DNA of 64,000 nucleotides from Achromobacter kerstersii (GCF_902859595.1 NZ_CADIJQ010000004.1:1-64000), one strand, 5' to 3'. Counted from the first letter of the stretch, positions 44,291 to 52,852 are shown. Numbers and translations: made by a program. The notes: generated by a model not told the origin, from the letters alone.

Positions 44291-46123
44291 TCAGCGGGCA
44301 GCATTCAGGCTGGCCAGGTAGGCGCGCCAGCCGCCGAAAGCGGTGATGTCGCGCGCACCATCCAGGCCGCGCGGCTCGCAGATGAAGCCCTTGACCAGCC
44401 GGCCGTCTTCCAGCTCCAGCGTGCCGATGCCCAGCGGCGCGGGAATCTCGGCCACGAACGCGCCGAATGCCGTCACCGGCACATCCCAAAGCTCCACGTC
44501 AATCGGCGCGCCCGACTCGGACTTGACCAGCCCCGGCTTGGGCGGCGTGGTGTTGGCCAGCGCATACAGGCGGTAGTCGTCCGCCGTGCGCGTCTTTTCC
44601 ACCAGCACCGCGTGGCGCGAGGTCAGTTGATGGTTCAGCGGCATGCCCGTCAGGTGCGCACCCACCACCGCCACGCGCACGGTGTCAGCAGGCGGCTTGG
44701 CGGCATCCACACCCGCGGGCAACGGCGCACCGGTTGCGCCCAGCGGCAGGCCGCGTTGCGCTTGCCACAGGCGGCCAAACTGCGCCAGCGCGTGGTCTTG
44801 CCAGGCCAGGCCGATCAGCGTGATACCCGACGGCAAGCCATCGGCGCGCATGCCCGCCGGCACCGCCAACGCCGACAAGTCCGCCAGGTTGGCAAAGTTG
44901 GTGTACACGCCCAGCCGCGAATTCAGCGTGACCGGGTCGGCCTGCAATTGGGCAATGGTGTAGATGGACGGCGACGTCGGCACCACCAGCGCGTCGAACC
45001 CCGCCAGTGCTTGATGAATCTGGCGTGTCAGTTCCGCGCGGCGGTACTCGGCCTTGAACGCGTCCACCGCGTTGTAGTTCGCCGCCTGCTCGACAATGCC
45101 GCGCACAACGGGGTTGATGACTTCTGGCGTGGCTTTCCACAAGGCTTCAACGGCCGCGAAACGCTCGGCCACCCACGGGCCTTGATACAGCAGCGCGGCC
45201 AGTTCATTGAAGGGGGTGAAGTCAATCGCCTCCACTTCTGCGCCCGTGTCTTTCAGCGCGCGCACGGCGTCTTCGAACACGGCGGCGGCTTGGGCGTCTC
45301 CGAAGAATTCCAGCGTGGCAGGCACCGCCAGCTTGGGCGCACGCGGCCACGGCAGCGATGCGCCGGCTGGCATGGCGCGCGAATACGGGTCGCGCTCATC
45401 AAAGCCGCCCGCGACGTCGGCCACGAGTTCGGCGTCAGCCACCGTCAGCGCAAAGATCGACACGCAATCCAGCGTGCGGCACGCAGGCACCACGCCCGCC
45501 GTGCTGAGCCAGCCCTTGGTCGGCTTCAGCCCGACGATGTTGTTGAAACCTGCCGGCACGCGGCCCGAGCCCGCCGTGTCGGTGCCCAGCGAAAACGCCG
45601 CGATGCCGCGCGCCACCACCGAGGCCGAGCCCGAGCTGGAGCCGCCGCTGACGTACTCGGGGTTGAACGTGTTGGCCACCGCACCGTGCGGCGAACGCGT
45701 GCCGACGAGCCCGGTCGCGAATTGATCCAGATTGGTCTTGCCGATCAGGATGGCGCCGGCCGCGCGCAGCCGCTGCACGACGGTGGCGTCTTCACCCGGC
45801 GTGTACGCGAATTCGGGGCAGGCGGCGGTCGTGGGCCAGCCGGCCGCGTCGATGTTGTCCTTGATGGCGAACGGCACGCCAAACAGCGGCAAGCGCGCCA
45901 TGTCGCCACCCACGGCCTCCAGCATCAGACGCAGTCCGTCCAGCTGTTCGTCCAGCGTGGCGCGGTCAACCCGCTGAATCCAGGCGTTGTCGGCGGGGCC
46001 ATCGGGGGTGTCCGCATAAGCGGCCAACAGCACATCGGGCTGCGCGCCGTCTTCCCGATAGGCGGCCTGCCATTGCGCAATCGTCCAACCGACGGGGCTT
46101 TTCTGCGTTGCTGCGGCATTCAT
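44291..46123 (-). CDS. atzF: Allophanate hydrolase
   Basis: Amidase-signature enzyme (610 aa) that splits allophanate into two CO2 and two ammonia. The Ser-cisSer-Lys triad is present as Lys88 (PFAIKDN), Ser162 (SGGSSSGSA) and Ser186 (TDTAGSGRVPAG), with the same spacing as in AtzF. A C-terminal domain from about 470 contains TVRVAVVGAHLTGMPLNHQL. I start at 46123 (MNAAATQ), preceded by AAAGGA; the open frame upstream runs into the operator. First gene of the operon allophanate hydrolase, urea carboxylase, GntR. With the carboxylase it replaces urease; no urease gene is in the window. Confidence 0.93.
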   Translation of the reverse strand: MNAAATQKSPVGWTIAQWQAAYREDGAQPDVLLAAYADTPDGPADNAWIQRVDRATLDEQLDGLRLMLEAVGGDMARLPLFGVPFAIKDNIDAAGWPTTAACPEFAYTPGEDATVVQRLRAAGAILIGKTNLDQFATGLVGTRSPHGAVANTFNPEYVSGGSSSGSASVVARGIAAFSLGTDTAGSGRVPAGFNNIVGLKPTKGWLSTAGVVPACRTLDCVSIFALTVADAELVADVAGGFDERDPYSRAMPAGASLPWPRAPKLAVPATLEFFGDAQAAAVFEDAVRALKDTGAEVEAIDFTPFNELAALLYQGPWVAERFAAVEALWKATPEVINPVVRGIVEQAANYNAVDAFKAEYRRAELTRQIHQALAGFDALVVPTSPSIYTIAQLQADPVTLNSRLGVYTNFANLADLSALAVPAGMRADGLPSGITLIGLAWQDHALAQFGRLWQAQRGLPLGATGAPLPAGVDAAKPPADTVRVAVVGAHLTGMPLNHQLTSRHAVLVEKTRTADDYRLYALANTTPPKPGLVKSESGAPIDVELWDVPVTAFGAFVAEIPAPLGIGTLELEDGRLVKGFICEPRGLDGARDITAFGGWRAYLASLNAAR

Positions 46124-46136
46124 GCTGGAATCCTTT

Positions 46137-46148
46137 CTTGTATACAAG
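46137..46148. promoter_or_regulatory. GntR/FCD-type operator palindrome
   Basis: CTTGTATACAAG is a perfect 12-bp palindrome of the TTGTATACAA class bound by FCD-type GntR regulators. It lies just after the predicted start site of the sigma-54 promoter and directly before the ribosome site of the allophanate hydrolase gene. The last gene of the operon encodes such a regulator, so repression by it is likely. Confidence 0.75.
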
Positions 46149-46160
46149 TACGGATACCCA

Positions 46161-46176
46161 AGCAATCGCCGTGCCA
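46161..46176 (-). promoter_or_regulatory. Sigma-54 promoter of the urea catabolic operon
   Basis: On the minus strand the sequence is TGGCACGGCGATTGCT, a perfect match to the TGGCAC-N5-TTGCT consensus with GG and GC twelve bases apart. Transcription would start near 46150, giving a leader of about 28 bases to the allophanate hydrolase ATG. Sigma-54 promoters need an enhancer-bound activator; NtrC-like sites lie about 110 bp upstream. Confidence 0.8.
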
Positions 46177-46264
46177 TGTTGGCGGGCTTTTTCGCTTTCC
46201 CTCTGGAACCCCCGGGTAGACGTCACCGAACCCCGTTCCCGCACCATCGCCTCATCGCATCGCG

Positions 46265-46303
46265 CGCACCGCAAGCGGGCAAGCTGCGCACCTGTTTTGT
46301 GCA
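46265..46303. promoter_or_regulatory. NtrC-type enhancer sites shared by both urea promoters
   Basis: The sequence GCAC-N7-GTGC at 46288-46302 matches the NtrC dyad (GCAC, seven bases, GTGC). A weaker copy GCAC-N7-GGGC lies at 46266-46280. The two centres are 22 bp apart, two helical turns, fitting cooperative binding. They stand about 90-110 bp from each of the two opposed sigma-54 promoters. The remaining bases of this 372-bp intergenic region show no gene. Confidence 0.6.
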
Positions 46304-46404
46304 TGCAGCACGGTTTTGAACCGCCCAGCCGCTGCGCAAACACGCCGCACGCATTCACGTAAACACCCCCTCTTCATACAGCGGCGCGACCCCTGCCGCG
46401 CACT

Positions 46405-46420
46405 TGGCATGCCTTTTGCT
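46405..46420 (+). promoter_or_regulatory. Sigma-54 promoter of urtABCDE
   Basis: TGGCATGCCTTTTGCT (46405-46420) matches the -24/-12 consensus except one base in the first element, with GG (46406) and GC (46418) twelve bases apart. The start would be near 46431, about 65 bases before the urtA ATG. Nitrogen-starvation control of urea transport by NtrC is known in other bacteria. Confidence 0.75.
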
Positions 46421-46495
46421 TTGATGTCCAGGTTGTCGGGTGTTGTTCAGATCGTTCCTGCCGGCCAAGCCGGCACATTCCATCCAGGAGTCACC

Positions 46496-47749
46496 ATGAA
46501 ACGCAGACTAGCCCTTAAGCAACTGACCGCCGTGAGCCTGTTGGCCATGTCCGGATGGATGCCTCAGGTATTTGCCGCCGAAGACACCATCAAGGTCGGC
46601 ATCCTGCATTCCCTGTCGGGCACCATGGCCATCTCGGAGACGTCGTTGAAAGACGTCGCGCTGATGACCATCGACGAAATCAACGCCAACGGCGGCGTGA
46701 TGGGCAAGAAGCTGGAAGCCGTGGTGGTGGACCCGGCCTCGAACTGGCCGCTGTTTGCCGAGAAGTCGCGCCAGCTGTTGTCGCAGGACAAGGTGGCGGC
46801 GGTGTTTGGCTGCTGGACGTCGGTGTCGCGCAAGTCGGTGCTGCCGGTGTTCAAAGAGCTGAATGGCCTGCTCTTCTACCCGGTGCAGTACGAAGGCGAA
46901 GAGCTTGAGAAGAACGTGTTCTACACGGGCGCCGCGCCCAATCAGCAAGCGATTCCCGCCGTTGAATACCTGATGAGCGAAGACGGTGGCGGCGCCAAGC
47001 GCTTCGTGCTGCTGGGCACTGACTACGTCTACCCGCGCACCACCAACAAGATCCTGCGCGCCTTCCTGCATTCCAAGGGCGTCAAAGACAGCGACATCGA
47101 CGAGGTCTACACCCCCTTCGGCCATTCCGACTACCAGACCATCGTCGCCAACATCAAGAAGTTCGCCACCGGCGGCAAGACGGCCGTCATCTCCACCATC
47201 AACGGCGACTCCAACGTGCCGTTCTACAAGGAACTGGGCAACGCAGGCCTGAAGGCCACCGACGTGCCGGTCGTGGCGTTCTCGGTGGGCGAAGAAGAAC
47301 TGCGCGGCGTCGACACCAAGCCGCTCGTGGGCCACCTGGCCGCGTGGAACTACTTCCAGTCGGTGAAGAACCCGGTCAACGAGGAATTCATCAAGAAGTG
47401 GAAGGCCTATGCCAAGGCCAAGAACCTGCCGAACGCCAGCACGGTCGTGACGAATGACCCGATGGAAGCCACTTACGTCGGCATCTACATGTGGAAGCAG
47501 GCGGTGGAGCAAGCCAAGACCACCGATGTGGACAAGGTGATTGCGGCGATGGGCGGCCAGAAGTTCAACGCGCCTGACGGCTACACCATCGAAATGGACA
47601 AGACCAACCACCACCTGCACAAGCCGGTCTACATCGGTGAAATCAAGGCGGACGGCCAGTTCAACGTGGTGTGGAAGAGCAAGGGCCCGATCCGCGCTCA
47701 ACCCTGGAGCCCGTACATCCCGGGTAACGAAGGCAAGCAAGGCCTCTAA
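46496..47749 (+). CDS. urtA: Urea ABC transporter, binding protein UrtA
   Basis: Periplasmic urea receptor (417 aa) of the branched-chain-amino-acid-type ABC family. Signal peptide in residues 1-28 (LTAVSLLAMSGWMPQVFAAE) and UrtA hallmarks TIKVGILHSLSGTMAISE, LFYPVQYEGEE, NQQAIPAVEYLM and VFSVGEEELRG. The ATG at 46496 follows AGGAG; upstream in-frame codons fall in the promoter region and are not used. Opens the urtABCDE operon, divergent from the urea-degrading operon. Confidence 0.95.
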   Translation: MKRRLALKQLTAVSLLAMSGWMPQVFAAEDTIKVGILHSLSGTMAISETSLKDVALMTIDEINANGGVMGKKLEAVVVDPASNWPLFAEKSRQLLSQDKVAAVFGCWTSVSRKSVLPVFKELNGLLFYPVQYEGEELEKNVFYTGAAPNQQAIPAVEYLMSEDGGGAKRFVLLGTDYVYPRTTNKILRAFLHSKGVKDSDIDEVYTPFGHSDYQTIVANIKKFATGGKTAVISTINGDSNVPFYKELGNAGLKATDVPVVAFSVGEEELRGVDTKPLVGHLAAWNYFQSVKNPVNEEFIKKWKAYAKAKNLPNASTVVTNDPMEATYVGIYMWKQAVEQAKTTDVDKVIAAMGGQKFNAPDGYTIEMDKTNHHLHKPVYIGEIKADGQFNVVWKSKGPIRAQPWSPYIPGNEGKQGL

Positions 47750-47763
47750 GCGGAAAAGCAGCC

Positions 47764-49395
47764 ATGCACATCGCGGCAATCGCACACTTCTTGCGTCGTT
47801 CCCTACTTGCGTGGCTGCTTGCCATGCCACTGCTGACCGCGCCCGCGGCAGCCGCTGGCGTGGACCCGGCCTTGCTGGCGCCGCTGGCCGGCGACGACAC
47901 CGACGCCAAGCTGCAAGCGATTGCCGCGTTGGGCCAACTGCCAGAGCCCGCCGCGGCGGCGGTGCTGCAAGCGCTGGGCAATGACCAGCTCTATGCCACC
48001 GCCGACGGGCGCGTGCTGATTGGCGACGGTAGCGCGCGCGCCACCGACCCCGTCACCGGCGCGGCCGTGGACCTGCCTTCAGGTTCTGGCACCGTCAGCA
48101 TCAACAACCGCCTGCGCCGCGCCATCGAAGCCGCGCTGGCCGGTTCCCGCTTGTTCTCGGACAAGCCCAACGAACGTCTGGACGCCGCGCGCCGGCTGCA
48201 GCAGACGGGCGACCCCGCCCGCTTGCCCATGCTGGAAAAAGCGCTGGCGTCTGAAAAAAATGAGGCCGTGCGCGATGCGTTGTTGATCGCGCAGGCCAAT
48301 CTGGAATTGAAAAGCGCCGACCCCGCCAAGCGCCGCCATGCGGTCGAGTTGCTGGGCAACACACGCAACGCGGCCTTCCGCCCGACGCTGGCCGCGCTGA
48401 CGCAGGAACGCGATGGCGCGTACGCCGAACCCGACGCCAGCGTGCGCGAAGCCGCCACCAACGCGCTCAAGCAGATCGACCGGCATCTGGCCACGATCGA
48501 ATGGGCCGGCAACCTTTTCTACGGCATCAGCCTGGGCAGCGTGCTGCTGTTGGCTGCGCTGGGTCTTGCCATCACCTTCGGGCTGATGGGCGTCATCAAC
48601 ATGGCGCACGGTGAATTACTGATGATCGGTGCCTACGTGACCTACGTGGTGCAGACGCTGTTTCGCGCGTGGCTGCCGGGCTGGCTCGACTGGTATGTGG
48701 TGGCCGCGCTGCCGCTGGCCTTCGTGGTGACGGCGCTGGTGGGCATGGCGCTGGAACGCACCGTCATCCGCTGGCTGTATGGCCGGCCGCTGGAAACGCT
48801 GTTGGCGACCTGGGGCATCAGCCTGATGCTGATGCAAGGCGTGCGCACGCTGTTCGGCGCGCAGAACGTGGAAGTGGGCAACCCCAGCTGGATGTCGGGC
48901 GGCTTCACGGTGCTGGGCGGCTTGGTGCTGACCTACAACCGGATCGTCATCATCGGCTTCGCCTTCTTCGTGGTGTTCCTGGTGTGGGTGCTGCTGAACC
49001 ACACGCGGCTGGGGCTGTTCGTGCGCGCCATCACGCAGAACCGCCGCATGGCTGATTGCGTGGGCGTGCCGACCGGGCGGGTGGACATGCTGGCTTTCGG
49101 GCTGGGCTCCGGCATTGCGGGGCTGGCCGGCGTGGCGTTGTCGCAGCTGGGCAACGTGGGGCCGGACCTGGGCCGCAGCTACATCGTCGATTCCTTCATG
49201 GTGGTGGTGCTGGGCGGCGTTGGCCAGCTGGCCGGCACCGTGATCGCCGCGCTGGGCCTGGGCGGCGTCAACAAATTCCTGGAGCCCTACGCGGGCGCCG
49301 TCATGGCCAAGATCACCATCCTGGTGCTCATTGTGTTGTTCGTCCAAAAACGGCCGCAAGGCCTGTTCGCCCCCCGCGGCCGGAGCGTTGAATGA
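47764..49395 (+). CDS. urtB: Urea ABC transporter permease UrtB
   Basis: Membrane permease (543 aa). Long UrtB form: a signal peptide, a helical repeat-like periplasmic part of about 230 residues (for example ARRLQQTGDPARLPMLEKAL), then the LivH-like permease domain (FGLMGVINMAHGELLMIGAY, GLGSGIAGLAGVALSQLGN). The extra N-terminal part is normal for UrtB. 14 bp after urtA and overlapping urtC by four bases. Confidence 0.94.
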   Translation: MHIAAIAHFLRRSLLAWLLAMPLLTAPAAAAGVDPALLAPLAGDDTDAKLQAIAALGQLPEPAAAAVLQALGNDQLYATADGRVLIGDGSARATDPVTGAAVDLPSGSGTVSINNRLRRAIEAALAGSRLFSDKPNERLDAARRLQQTGDPARLPMLEKALASEKNEAVRDALLIAQANLELKSADPAKRRHAVELLGNTRNAAFRPTLAALTQERDGAYAEPDASVREAATNALKQIDRHLATIEWAGNLFYGISLGSVLLLAALGLAITFGLMGVINMAHGELLMIGAYVTYVVQTLFRAWLPGWLDWYVVAALPLAFVVTALVGMALERTVIRWLYGRPLETLLATWGISLMLMQGVRTLFGAQNVEVGNPSWMSGGFTVLGGLVLTYNRIVIIGFAFFVVFLVWVLLNHTRLGLFVRAITQNRRMADCVGVPTGRVDMLAFGLGSGIAGLAGVALSQLGNVGPDLGRSYIVDSFMVVVLGGVGQLAGTVIAALGLGGVNKFLEPYAGAVMAKITILVLIVLFVQKRPQGLFAPRGRSVE

Positions 49396-50519
49396 AACAG
49401 ACCGCGCTGACCGATCTGAACCTGCTGGCCCGCCGCCCTCTTTTTTCGGGCCGTGTCTGGACGGCGCTGGCCGTGGCCGTGGCGCTGCTGGCCTTGCTGC
49501 CGCTGTTGAATCTTGTCTTCCCGCCCGGCCACGCGCTGCATGTGTCGGCCTATGCGGTGGCGCTGCTGGGCAAGTTCATGTGCTACGCGATGGCCGCGCT
49601 TGCGCTTGACCTGGTGTGGGGTTACGCCGGCATCCTGTCGCTGGGTCACGGCCTGTTCTTTGCGCTGGGCGGCTATGCGCACGGCATGTACCTGATGCGC
49701 GCCATCGGCCGCGACGGCGTCTACCAAAGCAACCTGCCCGACTTCATGGTGTTCCTGGACTGGAAAAGCTACCCCTGGTACTGGTCCTTCACCGAACACT
49801 TCTGGTACGCGATGCTGCTCGTCGTGCTGGTGCCAGGCGTGCTGGCCTTTGTGTTCGGCTACTTCGCCTTCCGCTCGCGCATCAAGGGCGTGTACTTCTC
49901 GATCATCACGCAGGCGTTGACGTTTGCCGCCATGCTGCTGTTCTTTCGCAATGACACGGGGTTTGGCGGCAACAACGGCTTTACCGATTTCAAGCGCATC
50001 CTGGGCTTTGACATCACCGCGCCCGGCACGCGCGCCACCTTGTACTGGATCACGCTGGCGGCGTTGGCGGGCGCGTTGATCCTGGCGCGCATGGTCACGC
50101 AATCGAAGCTGGGCCGCGTGCTGACGGCGGTGCGCGATGCCGAAAGCCGCTTGCGTTTCATCGGCTACGACCCGCTGGGCTTCAAGCTGTTCGTCTGGAC
50201 CTTGTCGGCCGTGCTGTGCGGCATTGCAGGCGCCTTGTACGTGCCGCAAGTCGGCATCATCAACCCCAGTGAGATGTCGACCGAGACTTCCATTGAAATG
50301 GTGATCTGGGTGGCCACCGGCGGGCGCGGCACCTTGATCGGCCCCATCATCGGCGCGGGTGCGGTCAACGGCTTGAAGACCTGGTTCACCAGCGTACTGC
50401 CGGAATTCTGGCTGTATGCGCTGGGCCTGATCTTCGTGCTGGTCACGCTGTTCCTGCCCACCGGCATCGTCGGCCTGGCCCGCCGCATTGCGGCACGCTT
50501 TCAGGAGAAGAAGGCATGA
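49392..50519 (+). CDS. urtC: Urea ABC transporter permease UrtC
   Basis: Second membrane permease (375 aa), LivM-like, with about ten hydrophobic segments and the motif DLVWGYAGILSLGHGLFFAL, followed by the characteristic UrtC insertion FLDWKSYPWYWSFTEHFWYA. ATGA overlaps join it to urtB and urtD, predicting balanced translation of the permease pair and the ATPase. Confidence 0.94.
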   Translation: MKQTALTDLNLLARRPLFSGRVWTALAVAVALLALLPLLNLVFPPGHALHVSAYAVALLGKFMCYAMAALALDLVWGYAGILSLGHGLFFALGGYAHGMYLMRAIGRDGVYQSNLPDFMVFLDWKSYPWYWSFTEHFWYAMLLVVLVPGVLAFVFGYFAFRSRIKGVYFSIITQALTFAAMLLFFRNDTGFGGNNGFTDFKRILGFDITAPGTRATLYWITLAALAGALILARMVTQSKLGRVLTAVRDAESRLRFIGYDPLGFKLFVWTLSAVLCGIAGALYVPQVGIINPSEMSTETSIEMVIWVATGGRGTLIGPIIGAGAVNGLKTWFTSVLPEFWLYALGLIFVLVTLFLPTGIVGLARRIAARFQEKKA

Positions 50520-51355
50520 CCAGCACGCACACCGAATCGGCCATGCTGGATGGCGGCCCCAGCGGCAACGCCGGTTATGGCCGCGTCAGCCCCAAGGGCC
50601 TGGACACGAGCCACGGCGCCATCCTGTACCTGGAAGGCATCACCGTCAGCTTCGACGGCTTCAAGGTGCTAAACGACCTGACGCTGGACATTGGCGTGGG
50701 TGAATTGCGCTGCATCATCGGCCCCAATGGCGCGGGCAAGACAACGATGATGGACGTTATCACCGGCAAGACGCGGCCCACTTCTGGCACTGCCTATTTC
50801 GGCCAAAGCATCGACCTGACTTCGCTGAACGAAGCGCAGATTGCGCACGCCGGCATCGGCCGGAAATTCCAGCGGCCCACGGTGTTCGAACAACACACCG
50901 TGTTCGAAAACCTGGAGCTGGCCATGAAGACCGACAAGCGCGTGCGGCCCACGCTGTTTTCACGCCTGACGGGCGAGCAGGCCGACAAGATCGGCGAAAC
51001 GCTGGACCTGATCCGGCTGCGCCCCGAGGTGTGGCGCCCTGCCGGCCTGCTGTCGCACGGCCAGAAGCAATGGCTGGAAATCGGCATGCTGCTGATGCAA
51101 GAGCCGCAGCTGCTGCTGCTGGACGAACCGGTCGCCGGCATGACCGACGCCGAAACGGAACGCACCGGCGAATTGTTGAACGAACTGCGCGGACGCCATT
51201 CGCTGATGGTGGTGGAACACGACATGGACTTCGTCAACCAGATTGCGGGCGACGGCAAAGTCACGGTGCTGCACGAAGGCTCGGTATTGGCCGAAGGACC
51301 GATGAGCAAGGTGCAGGCCGATCCGCGCGTGATCGAAGTCTATCTGGGGCGCTGA
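50516..51355 (+). CDS. urtD: Urea ABC transporter ATPase UrtD
   Basis: ATP-binding subunit (279 aa), LivG-like. Walker A GPNGAGKTT, signature LSHGQKQW and Walker B LLLLDEP are intact; an N-terminal extension of about 35 residues precedes the first strand. It starts inside the urtC stop and is followed one base later by urtE. Confidence 0.95.
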   Translation: MTSTHTESAMLDGGPSGNAGYGRVSPKGLDTSHGAILYLEGITVSFDGFKVLNDLTLDIGVGELRCIIGPNGAGKTTMMDVITGKTRPTSGTAYFGQSIDLTSLNEAQIAHAGIGRKFQRPTVFEQHTVFENLELAMKTDKRVRPTLFSRLTGEQADKIGETLDLIRLRPEVWRPAGLLSHGQKQWLEIGMLLMQEPQLLLLDEPVAGMTDAETERTGELLNELRGRHSLMVVEHDMDFVNQIAGDGKVTVLHEGSVLAEGPMSKVQADPRVIEVYLGR

Positions 51356-51356
51356 G

Positions 51357-52055
51357 ATGCTGGACGTAAGCACAATCAACCAATACTACGGCGGCAGCCA
51401 CACGCTGCGCGGCGTGTCGCTATCCGTACGCCAGGGCGAATGCCTGGCGCTGCTGGGCCGCAACGGCGTGGGCAAGACCACGCTGCTGAAATGCGTGATG
51501 GGCGTGCTGCCGGTGGCCAGCGGCAACATCGGCTTCGATGGCGCCGACATCACCCGCCTTGCGCCGCATCAGCGCGCCGCGCGCGGCATGGCCTATGTGC
51601 CGCAAGGCCGCGACATCTTCGCGCGGCTGACGGTGGAAGAGAACATCCTGATGGGCATGGCGACCAAACCCGCTGCGCGCGCCCGCCGCATCAAGGAAGA
51701 AGTGTTCGAACTGTTCCCCGTGTTGAAGAGCATGCTGTCGCGCCGGGGCGGTGACTTGTCGGGCGGACAGCAGCAACAGCTGGCGATTGCGCGGGCGCTG
51801 GTGGCCGAGCCCAAGCTCATCATCCTGGACGAGCCCACCGAAGGCATCCAGCCGTCCATCATCAAGGACATTGCGCGCGTGATTCACATGCTGCGCGCGC
51901 GCGGCGACATCGCCATTCTGTTGTGCGAACAGTATTTTGATTTTGCACGCGAGCTGGCGGATCAGTTCGTGGTGCTGTCGCGCGGCGAAGTGGTGGCCAG
52001 CGGCGACCGCAGCGCGATTGATGGCGATGACGTGCGCCGGCATCTGTCGGTGTAG
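51357..52055 (+). CDS. urtE: Urea ABC transporter ATPase UrtE
   Basis: Second ATPase subunit (232 aa), LivF-like: Walker A GRNGVGKTT, signature LSGGQQQQ, Walker B LIILDEPTEGIQPS. The start codon lies one base after the urtD stop. Last gene of the operon; 21-bp tandem repeats follow 15 bp after its stop and no clear terminator was seen. Confidence 0.95.
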   Translation: MLDVSTINQYYGGSHTLRGVSLSVRQGECLALLGRNGVGKTTLLKCVMGVLPVASGNIGFDGADITRLAPHQRAARGMAYVPQGRDIFARLTVEENILMGMATKPAARARRIKEEVFELFPVLKSMLSRRGGDLSGGQQQQLAIARALVAEPKLIILDEPTEGIQPSIIKDIARVIHMLRARGDIAILLCEQYFDFARELADQFVVLSRGEVVASGDRSAIDGDDVRRHLSV

Positions 52056-52070
52056 GCGTCAGGGGGAAGA

Positions 52071-52154
52071 GTCGCTTCGCACCGGGGACGGCTCGCTTCG
52101 CACAGGGCCCGGGTCACTGCGCACAGGGGCCGGGCCGCTTCACACCGGGGCCGC
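52071..52154. repeat. 21-bp tandem repeat, four units
   Basis: Four imperfect 21-bp units of GTCGCTTCGCACCGGGG type start at 52071, 52092, 52113 and 52134, just after urtE. The unit length equals that of the array at 216-383 but the sequence differs. Non-coding as far as I can see. Confidence 0.75.
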
Positions 52155-52187
52155 GGGCAGGCGCTTAAGCCTTCCTTGAGATTGTGC

Positions 52188-52215
52188 GCAGATTTCAAAT
52201 CTGCTCCGATATAAT
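52188..52215 (+). promoter_or_regulatory. Palindrome and -10 box before the DUF2946 gene
   Basis: GCAGATTTCAAATCTGC (52188-52204) is a perfect dyad of eight bases around one central base. Six bases later comes a consensus TATAAT (52210-52215). No good -35 box lies 16-18 bases upstream; the dyad covers that place, which suggests an activator or repressor site. The ATG at 52224 would be at or within a base or two of the start of transcription. Confidence 0.55.
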
Positions 52216-52223
52216 CCGGCTCC

Positions 52224-52652
52224 ATGTGCTTCGCTACTTTCCTGACCCGCCCCTCGCTGTGGATCGCGCTTGCCGCGATCCTGTGGGCGTCGTTGGCGCC
52301 GTCGATCGCGCAAGCACTGAGCCTGTCTCCGGACGGCCACCACATCCACCGCATCACCGTTGACTATTGCGCAAGCGAAGGCGACGGCAACGCGCAAGGC
52401 GCCGTCACGCTGGACGTCCCGCACGACAGCCACGACGCCCAAGACTCTACACAAGCCGACGCCCACGCCGACGGCCATCACTGCCCGCTGTGCCGCAACC
52501 CGCACGCAGACGTCGGCATCCTGCCCACCAACATGCCGGTCGTGCCCGCCCCCGTGGGCCGCGCCATCACGTATCCGCCGCTGTTCTTCCTGGCGGCCGC
52601 CCCCCTTCATGCCTGGAGCGCGGCCCAGCCGCGCGCGCCCCCCGCGAACTGA
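52224..52652 (+). CDS. DUF2946 protein, possible metal-linked exported protein
   Basis: A 142-aa protein of the DUF2946 type: hydrophobic N-terminus (LWIALAAILWASLAPSIAQA), a His/Asp-rich middle (HDSHDAQDSTQADAHADGHH) and the CPLC motif (Cys87, Cys90) followed by RNPH. The cluster of His and Cys suggests metal binding. Family members are often next to TonB receptors or copper genes, as here. No ribosome site is visible, and a TATAAT box lies only 9 bases before the ATG, so the mRNA may be leaderless. Confidence 0.75.
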   Translation: MCFATFLTRPSLWIALAAILWASLAPSIAQALSLSPDGHHIHRITVDYCASEGDGNAQGAVTLDVPHDSHDAQDSTQADAHADGHHCPLCRNPHADVGILPTNMPVVPAPVGRAITYPPLFFLAAAPLHAWSAAQPRAPPAN

Positions 52653-52852
52653 CCCGGAGCACGTCTGCCGTCTGACGACGGCACGCTTGCGCCCGCCCCT
52701 CGCGTCTCCCCGCTGCACGCCCCCTGCTCGCCTCTTGCTCGCATCTTGATGCGCGGGCGGCCGTGCCGTCATCCAGACCCTTGTGGCCCGCTGTGCCTCG
52801 CCTGTGTTCAGGCCGGGCGCGGGGTCCGTGCGCCGGTCCGCCGGCTTCAGAC
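52653..52852 (+). other. Intergenic stretch before the TonB receptor
   Basis: This 200-bp C-rich gap has a small hairpin (TGCCGTC 52666-52672 with GACGGCA 52677-52683, loop TGAC) and no recognised promoter, Fur-like box or ribosome site with good fit. The receptor may be read from the DUF2946 promoter. Confidence 0.5.

Noticed and set aside
44250-44489. N-terminal extension of urea carboxylase by 80 codons
   Set aside because: The extra residues overlap the end of the allophanate hydrolase gene in another frame and are unlike any carboxylase; the GTG at 44249 has a ribosome site and the normal N-terminus.
46124-46495. ykkC-type guanidine riboswitch before the urea carboxylase operon
   Set aside because: The predicted leader is only about 28 bases and I found no such conserved elements; protein-binding sites explain the region better.
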